Shown here: piece after piece, positions 6,415-10,725 of the stretch
How the letters are laid out: each line of letters starts with the position of its first letter
How positions within the stretch are numbered: position 1 is the first letter of the stretch
DNA from: Pseudomonadota bacterium
Lineage (GTDB): Bacteria; Pseudomonadota; Alphaproteobacteria; UBA828; JAPUJA01
Length of the DNA: 10,725 nt
Reading direction: 5' to 3'
Assembly (NCBI GenBank): GCA_027296525.1
Contig: JAPUJA010000018.1
Span: 1-10,725 of the forward strand
Translations under genes and position numbers: made by a program
Notes under the pieces: model-generated
What the model was told of the DNA's origin: nothing
The model's input: the letters and a program-made list of their open reading frames with translations, nothing else
Databases searched by the model: none

Positions 6415-7256
6415 TTTTGAGCCGGCGAATTCCGATCGGGCGCTTTCCAGATCAGCGGGAAGTCGGCGGCGTTTCGCATCGGCTCGCCGTCTTCCAATTT
6501 CGGCTTGACCTTCGGGAACTCGGCCTCCGGCACGCGCACGGCGTAGACGGCGTCGTCGCCCAGCCAACGGTGGGAGACTGCGCGCCGTGGCACGGTGTTC
6601 TTCGGGTCGACCTTCCCCTTGTGGAGCGTGAGCAGGTGAAACACCACGCAGTCGCCCGGCTCGAGCTCCCAAGAGAGGATGTCGTAATCGCCGCGCCGCG
6701 ATTCGATATCCGGCACGAGCTCGAACTCCTCGCCTTGATAGGGTGTGCCGTCGAGCTGGCTGTCGATGGGCGCGAAGGCACGTCCCCATCGGTGCGAGCC
6801 CTTGACGAATTCGAGGGCGTTGTCGGGTGAGATCGCGATGAGAGGCACCCAGGTCGCGCACACCTGATCGCCGTCGACGGCGAAATACGGATAGTCCTGG
6901 TGCCAATCGGTTACGTTCGCCGTTCCCGGCTCTTTCATCGTGACGAGCTCGTTGAGAAGGTTGACCTGACCCGCCCCCATCATCTTCCCCGCGACCGCCG
7001 CGAGCGGACTTTCGAACGTGAAGTCGCGCATCGATCGGATGCGTTTCCAAAGATCGTAATCATGCATGAAGAATCCCGGCTCGCCCGGCTCGCTGTAGAC
7101 CTGAGCCTCCGGACTCGGCGATCTGAGATTTTTTTCGACCCCTTCGCGAAGCGCGTCGAGCCAAGCGGGTGAGATGAGTCCGCGCAGGCAAACGGCGCCG
7201 TCGCGGCGGTAGCTGTCGATGTCTTGCTTACTTACCCGCAAGGCGGCCGTCGTCAT
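6411..7256 (-). CDS. Phytanoyl-CoA dioxygenase (PhyH) family Fe(II)/2-oxoglutarate oxygenase
   Basis: This 281-residue protein is a PhyH-family oxygenase, which hydroxylates small molecules using Fe(II), O2 and 2-oxoglutarate. The iron facial triad is visible: His 119 and Asp 121 in DWHQDYPYF, and His 212 in LLTLHKG. Arg 225 in RRAVSHRW is the likely 2-oxoglutarate anchor. ALEFVKGSHRWG (147-158) is the conserved segment preceding the second half of the barrel. FRDGAV-type N-terminal (here YRRDGAVCLRG, 16-26) and the overall length are typical. ATG 7256 is preceded by GAGGAA at good spacing. The downstream flavoenzyme starts inside its stop codon, so the two are very probably made together. 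The livM gene lies 217 bp upstream. Relatives include ectoine hydroxylase and phytanoyl-CoA hydroxylase, but I cannot name a substrate. Confidence 0.9.
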   Translation of the reverse strand: MTTAALRVSKQDIDSYRRDGAVCLRGLISPAWLDALREGVEKNLRSPSPEAQVYSEPGEPGFFMHDYDLWKRIRSMRDFTFESPLAAVAGKMMGAGQVNLLNELVTMKEPGTANVTDWHQDYPYFAVDGDQVCATWVPLIAISPDNALEFVKGSHRWGRAFAPIDSQLDGTPYQGEEFELVPDIESRRGDYDILSWELEPGDCVVFHLLTLHKGKVDPKNTVPRRAVSHRWLGDDAVYAVRVPEAEFPKVKPKLEDGEPMRNAADFPLIWKAPDRNSPAQN

Positions 7257-7333
7257 GCTGTTCCTCGCCCTTTACAGGAGCGCCTCACGGGGAGGTGCTT
7301 CCGCACACCGCTTCGACGCAAGGCACAGGCCTC

Positions 7334-7362
7334 ACATTAGGTCGGAACCGGGAGCATCGCAA
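7334..7362 (-). promoter_or_regulatory. Weak candidate promoter upstream of the dioxygenase gene
   Basis: On the - strand, TTGCGA (7362-7357) and TAATGT (7339-7334) are separated by 17 bp, about 80 bp before the dioxygenase start. They match 4 and 3 of 6 consensus bases. The 217-bp gap (7257-7473) is the largest on this strand and also holds two 9-bp direct repeats (GCCGGGCCC at 7377 and 7395; CTCGGCCTC at 7438 and 7459). No clear terminator was seen there. Confidence 0.2.
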
Positions 7363-7473
7363 TCCACGCGGTCGCCGCCGGGCCCGCTGCCCGCGCCGGG
7401 CCCATGCAGGCGGCCCGGTCGAGCCTTCGAGCCGATTCTCGGCCTCGCCTTCGGTCGGCTCGGCCTCCGGAAC

Positions 7474-8562
7474 CTAGTTCCGCCCTCGCTTCACATAGCG
7501 ACGGATCACCTCGTCGAGCTCGAGGCCGCCCATCAGCCCGTCGGGCCGGAGACACATCACCAGCACGATGATGACGCCCAGCATCAGGCCCGAGAGCCCG
7601 AGCAGCTCGGGCATTTGCACGCCGAGGATGACGGGGCCGCTTTCGGCCAGCCGGACGAGTTCCATGGTCACCGAGATCAGCGCGACTCCGATCACCGCGC
7701 CGGTCACCGAGCGCATGCCGCCCAGGATATGCATGGAGAGCGTGAGAAACGCCGCGTGAAAGAAGAATGCCCGGGCGTTGACCGTGCCTATGTAATAGGC
7801 GTAGAGCGAGCCGGCGACGCCGCAGACCATGCCGCCCAGCACCCAGGCGATCAGCCGAAGCGCGCGGATGTTCACCCCCATCGCTTCGGCGGCCAGCATG
7901 TTGGTCGCGCTCGCGCGCAACTGGACTCCGATCCTGGAATCCTTGAACAGTCGCGCGATCACGATGACGACGGCGGTCGCGACCAGCATGGTCTTGATTC
8001 CCGCCACCTTCGGAATCCCGTAGAACGCCTGGGTGCCCCGGAACAGATCGACCCAGTTGACGAAAATGCCGTGGAAGATCACCAGGATGGCGAGTGTGAG
8101 AATCGTCGCGGCGATGCCTGAGAGCCGGACGAGCACGAGCCCTGTCAGGAGCGCGACGAGGCCGGTTATCCCGACGGCGACGATGAACGCGGCCACGACC
8201 CCCAGCTGGACCTCGTCGATCCCCCAGGGCGCGTTGGGAATCAGCGTCTGCTTGATCATGGCGGGCGCGGCGAAGATCGCCGTGATATAGGCCCCGACGC
8301 CCACGAAGCCGCTGTGGCTCAAGTTGGCGACGTTCGAGTTGCCCATGAAGATCTGCAGGCCGATGACGATGATGAGGTTGACGTAGGCCGCCACCGCAAG
8401 GCGCACCTGATAGGGCTCGCCGAACAGCATGATAAGCAGGCCGAAGGTCACGGCGAACACGGCGATGATCATCCCGCCGCGCAGCGACCTGAGCGTTCGC
8501 GCGCCATCGATGTGCCATAGGCGTCGGCGTCCCGGCGCCCTGTCCAGCGCGGGCGCGCTCAC
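7474..8562 (-). CDS. livM: Branched-chain amino acid-type ABC transporter permease LivM
   Basis: This 362-residue inner-membrane permease belongs to the LivM family of hydrophobic amino acid importers. After a basic 30-residue N-terminus come hydrophobic stretches near 31-48, 55-73, 120-163, 190-204, 235-258, 267-281, 286-300 and 319-337. Family signatures are LSHSGFVGVGAY (81-92), the loop NMLAAEAMGVNIRALRLIAW (221-240) that contacts the ATPase, GGMRSVTGAVIG (281-292) and RPDGLMGG near the C-terminus. It pairs with LivH to form the channel. GTG 8562 overlaps the livH stop in a GTGA junction, which supports this start; ATG at residue 31 would remove the basic extension. The Liv family carries branched-chain amino acids but also urea, short amides, aromatic acids and other compounds, so the substrate is open. 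Confidence 0.92.
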   Translation of the reverse strand: MSAPALDRAPGRRRLWHIDGARTLRSLRGGMIIAVFAVTFGLLIMLFGEPYQVRLAVAAYVNLIIVIGLQIFMGNSNVANLSHSGFVGVGAYITAIFAAPAMIKQTLIPNAPWGIDEVQLGVVAAFIVAVGITGLVALLTGLVLVRLSGIAATILTLAILVIFHGIFVNWVDLFRGTQAFYGIPKVAGIKTMLVATAVVIVIARLFKDSRIGVQLRASATNMLAAEAMGVNIRALRLIAWVLGGMVCGVAGSLYAYYIGTVNARAFFFHAAFLTLSMHILGGMRSVTGAVIGVALISVTMELVRLAESGPVILGVQMPELLGLSGLMLGVIIVLVMCLRPDGLMGGLELDEVIRRYVKRGRN

Positions 8563-9458
8563 GCCGTTTTGTCTCCAAGTTCGGTCTTCTTGCCGAGCAG
8601 GCCCTGGGGTCGCCACACCAGAATCGCGCCGACGATGAAGAACACGGCCGCGTCGCGCATGCCCGCCATCACGTCGGGCAAGACGATGATGAGCACGACC
8701 TCGAGGATGCCGAGCACGAGGCCGCCGACGACGGCGCCGGGCAGGCTGCCAAAGCCGCCCAGCACGCAGGCGACGAAGGCCTTGAGCACGGGCACCAGCC
8801 CCATGAACGGATCGATCGCGCCGCGCCGGGCGATGAAGAAGATCGCGGCGATCCCGGCGAGAAAGCCCGAAATCGCGAAGGCCGTGGCGATCACCCGGTT
8901 CGCCCGCATACCCATCAGGCGCACGGTCGTAAAATCGTAGGCCGCCGCGCGCATCGCGAGGCCCACCTTGGTCCGTTTCATGAAGATAACGAGCAGGACG
9001 ATCGCGATGGCGGTCACCCCCGCCTCGAGGAATTGCAGGATGGTGAAGGTGTAGCTGCCGATATCCACCGTGGTATTCAGCACCGAGACGGCGGGCACCG
9101 TCTTGGGCCGCGGCGAGACACCCAGCAGGAAGACGTTCTGCAGGATGATCGAGACGCCGAAGGCGGTGAGCAACCCCGTTGTTGCCGGTGCTTGTCGTAC
9201 CGGCCTGAACGCGACACGCTCCAGCACGACCGCCGTGATCACGACAGTCAGCAGGCAGACCGGCAGGATCATCCACAGCTCGCCCATGCCGAACAGCGTC
9301 ATGGCGTACATGATGTAGCCGCCGACGCCGATCATTTCGCCGTGGGCGAAGTTCACCAGGCCCATGATGCTGAACACGATCGCCAGCCCCAGGGCCAGCA
9401 GCGAATACTCGGCGCCGATGCTGAGCGCGTTCAGGGCTTGTTCGACGACGTATTGCAA
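8559..9458 (-). CDS. livH: Branched-chain amino acid-type ABC transporter permease LivH
   Basis: This 299-residue permease is the LivH partner of LivM. Recognisable features are LGLAIVFSIMGLVNFAHGEM (23-42), the cytoplasmic coupling loop RAAAYDFTTVRLMGMRANRV (170-189), LGGFGSLPGAVVGG (233-246) and the C-terminal WRPQGLLGKK. Hydrophobic stretches lie near 10-34, 61-80, 94-114, 146-160, 189-210, 224-262 and 268-282. The start is TTG 9458, with AGGAAAG shortly upstream, 16 bp after the livF stop. It fits the usual N-terminus (MQYVVEQALNALSIGAEYSLLAL in pattern), so the rare start codon is credible. Its stop overlaps the livM start, giving a livF-livH-livM block. The transported substrate is unknown. 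Confidence 0.93.
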   Translation of the reverse strand: MQYVVEQALNALSIGAEYSLLALGLAIVFSIMGLVNFAHGEMIGVGGYIMYAMTLFGMGELWMILPVCLLTVVITAVVLERVAFRPVRQAPATTGLLTAFGVSIILQNVFLLGVSPRPKTVPAVSVLNTTVDIGSYTFTILQFLEAGVTAIAIVLLVIFMKRTKVGLAMRAAAYDFTTVRLMGMRANRVIATAFAISGFLAGIAAIFFIARRGAIDPFMGLVPVLKAFVACVLGGFGSLPGAVVGGLVLGILEVVLIIVLPDVMAGMRDAAVFFIVGAILVWRPQGLLGKKTELGDKTA

Positions 9459-9474
9459 GCTCTTTCCTGCCCTC

Positions 9475-10188
9475 TTACGCGACGCCTTCGCCGATATAGG
9501 CCTTCATCAGGTCCGCCGAGGTGCGCAGTTCCTCGGCGGTGCCCGAGAATTCGAGGTTCCCCGTGCTCAGGATGTAGGCGCGGTCCGCGAACTTGAGCGC
9601 CTCTTGTGCGTTCTGCTCGACCACAAGAATCGTCAGGCCGCGATCGCGCAAGCCTGAGATCAGTTTGAAGATCTGGTCGACGATGCGCGGCGCGAGGCCG
9701 AGCGAGGGCTCGTCGAGCATCAGGAGCTTCGGTCCCGACATCAGCGAACGCACGACCGCCAGCATCTGCTGCTCGCCGCCCGAGAGAGACCCGCCGCTCT
9801 GGGTATAGCGCTCGCGCAAGATGGGAAACATGTCGAGATAGGTTTCGAGGTCCCGGGCGATGCCGTCTTTGTCGCGCCGGCTCGCCGCTCCGAGGATCAG
9901 GTTTTCTTCGACCGTCAAGTTGGCGAAGATGTGCCGCCCCTCCGGCGTGACCGAAAGCCCACGCTCTACCCGGCTTTCCGTGTCCAGCCGGTTGATGTTC
10001 TGGCCCTGAAAACTGATCGTGCCCTCGGCCACGGGCACGAGGCCGATGATGGCCGAGAGCAGGCTCGTCTTACCGGCCCCGTTGGGGCCGAGAAGCGCCA
10101 CGATCTCGCCCTCCTCCACGGTGAGCGAAACCGAATGCACGGCGCGCACCGGCCCGTAATTCACCGAGATGCTATCGACCTCGAGCAT
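9475..10188 (-). CDS. livF: ABC transporter ATP-binding protein LivF
   Basis: This 237-residue ATPase has the A-loop Tyr 11, Walker A GPNGAGKT (34-41), the LivF-type PEGR segment (82-85) at the Q-loop, signature LSGGEQQ (135-141), Walker B KLLMLDEP (154-161) and VVEQNA in the switch region, as is usual in LivF proteins. The length is typical. It powers uptake through LivH/LivM, normally as a heterodimer with LivG. No LivG is found in the visible part of the cassette. ATG 10188 follows ACAGGGAA at ribosome-binding distance. It lies 152 bp downstream of the binding-protein gene, with an inverted-repeat structure in the gap, and 16 bp upstream of livH. Confidence 0.95.
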   Translation of the reverse strand: MLEVDSISVNYGPVRAVHSVSLTVEEGEIVALLGPNGAGKTSLLSAIIGLVPVAEGTISFQGQNINRLDTESRVERGLSVTPEGRHIFANLTVEENLILGAASRRDKDGIARDLETYLDMFPILRERYTQSGGSLSGGEQQMLAVVRSLMSGPKLLMLDEPSLGLAPRIVDQIFKLISGLRDRGLTILVVEQNAQEALKFADRAYILSTGNLEFSGTAEELRTSADLMKAYIGEGVA

Positions 10189-10237
10189 CGTTCCCTGTCG
10201 TCGTTCGTGCGGACATGATCGGAGTGTGGCTCCCGGC

Positions 10238-10283
10238 CCGTCGAAGAAGGGGAAACCCCTTAAGGGGCGCCCCTTCCCGACGG
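10238..10283 (-). repeat. Nested double hairpin between the binding-protein gene and livF
   Basis: The same 6-base arm alternates four times. AAGGGG-AAA-CCCCTT occupies 10247-10261 and AAGGGGCGCCCCTT, a perfect palindrome, occupies 10262-10275. The outer arms CCGTCG (10238-10243) and CGACGG (10278-10283) can enclose both. CCCCTTAAGGGG at 10256-10267 is also palindromic, so several folds compete. No T-run follows on the transcribed strand. The position after an abundant periplasmic-protein gene suggests mRNA 3'-end protection or partial termination that lowers expression of the membrane components. That role is inferred. Confidence 0.6.
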
Positions 10284-10340
10284 AACCCGGTCTATCCGGT
10301 CTGGTTGGATCCGGCCTCTAGGCCGCAGCCGGTTCTGGCT

Positions 10341-10725
10341 CTACTCCTCGTAATGCGGCGAGTATTTCGGCACGATAGCGGCCTGAAGCATGGGCTCGCC
10401 GTTCTTGAAGCCGACGACGGTGACTTCCTTGCTCGGGTAGTGCCAGCGGTTGTTGCTGAAGTCGATCGTTGGGGCCGTGATCGCCTCGATTGGACCGGCC
10501 GAATAGAGCGCATCGAGCACCGCGCGCGAGTCGGTCGTGCCCGCGAGTTCCACGCCCTCGGCGAGGATCTTGACGACATCGCCGCCCAGCCCGAAAAACG
10601 CGCCGTTGATCTCGTAGCCGCGGCTGATGCACTCGCTCTGGAACTGGTCGAGCGCATTGCCTTCCCAGGCTAAACCGTGGGTGCCGAAGAAGACGGTGCC
10701 GTCGACGTTGGCCGCGCCGCCGGCC
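10341..10725 (-). CDS. Periplasmic substrate-binding protein of a Liv-type ABC importer, C-terminal part (5' end outside window)
   Basis: The frame runs from the right edge (first whole codon ends at 10724) to TAG at 10341-10343, giving about 127 residues. It matches the C-terminal region of the Leu/Ile/Val-binding (Peripla_BP_6) family. Visible elements are NVDGTVFFGTHGLA, a helix FQSECISRGYEING, then DVVKILAEGVELAGTTDSRAV-type sequence leading to the typical near-terminal run IDFSNNRWHYPSKEVTVVGFKNGE, ending in VPKYSPHYEE. The family captures amino acids or related ligands in the periplasm for the LivFGHM membrane complex. The signal peptide and most ligand-binding residues lie beyond the window, so specificity cannot be judged. 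It is the first gene seen on this strand and lies just upstream of livF, as expected for one operon. Shorter ATG starts inside this frame are internal methionines or other frames. Confidence 0.82.
   Translation of the reverse strand, partial: AGGAANVDGTVFFGTHGLAWEGNALDQFQSECISRGYEINGAFFGLGGDVVKILAEGVELAGTTDSRAVLDALYSAGPIEAITAPTIDFSNNRWHYPSKEVTVVGFKNGEPMLQAAIVPKYSPHYEE

Noticed and set aside
5293..7050. Apparent 585-residue fusion containing the flavoenzyme
   Set aside because: Residues before the TTG at 6414 lie in another frame of the dioxygenase gene and show no domain. The GxGxxG motif is at the normal distance from 6414, and the TTGA overlap explains the junction.
7219..8121. 300-codon + strand frame across the dioxygenase-livM gap
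   Set aside because: Most of it is antisense to livM, and the product is His/Asp/Arg-rich with no family resemblance.
7474..9276. Apparent 600-residue extended LivM
   Set aside because: The extra N-terminal part is livH read in a different frame. GTG 8562 overlapping the livH stop gives a normal-length LivM.
1..10725. Mobile element, integration site or CRISPR array
   Set aside because: No transposase, integrase, tRNA remnant, flanking direct repeats or regularly spaced repeats were seen; codon use looks uniform by eye.

Overview
The window is GC-rich, densely coded DNA (about two thirds G+C by eye) with many GTG and TTG starts and short or overlapping gene junctions. Together with the alphaproteobacterial style of its RibB-type protein and a Liv-type ABC importer, this suggests an alphaproteobacterium, probably a soil or aquatic catabolic generalist. 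The taxon is an inference. No rRNA, tRNA, CRISPR array, transposase or phage gene was seen.

The left half (1-5296) reads on the + strand. It begins with the C-terminus of a flavin reductase-family protein. Next come a class I glutamine amidotransferase-like protein, a RibB with a degenerate GTP cyclohydrolase II domain (RibBX-like), a second flavin reductase domain protein, a glutamine synthetase-like gamma-glutamyl ligase, and a short-chain dehydrogenase with a TTG start. A 149-bp gap after ribB holds a doubled perfect palindrome and a good sigma-70-like promoter, so the second flavin reductase probably starts a new transcript.

The right half (5293-10725) reads on the - strand and meets the left half tail to tail, with overlapping stop codons. 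In transcription order it holds the end of a branched-chain-amino-acid-type periplasmic binding protein, LivF, LivH, LivM, a phytanoyl-CoA-dioxygenase-family Fe(II)/2-oxoglutarate oxygenase, and an FAD-dependent oxidase or dehydrogenase resembling D-arginine dehydrogenase DauA. LivH/LivM and the dioxygenase/flavoenzyme pair each overlap by four bases. A nested double hairpin lies between the binding-protein gene and livF.

The parts fit a locus for uptake and oxidative breakdown of an amine- or amino-acid-like compound. The importer brings the substrate in. The ligase and amidotransferase-like protein could add and remove a gamma-glutamyl group, as in the Puu and aniline pathways. The flavoenzyme, dioxygenase and dehydrogenase could oxidise it. 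RibB and the two reductases could supply flavin and reduced flavin to a monooxygenase encoded outside the window. Each family call is fairly secure; the joint pathway and its substrate are inference.
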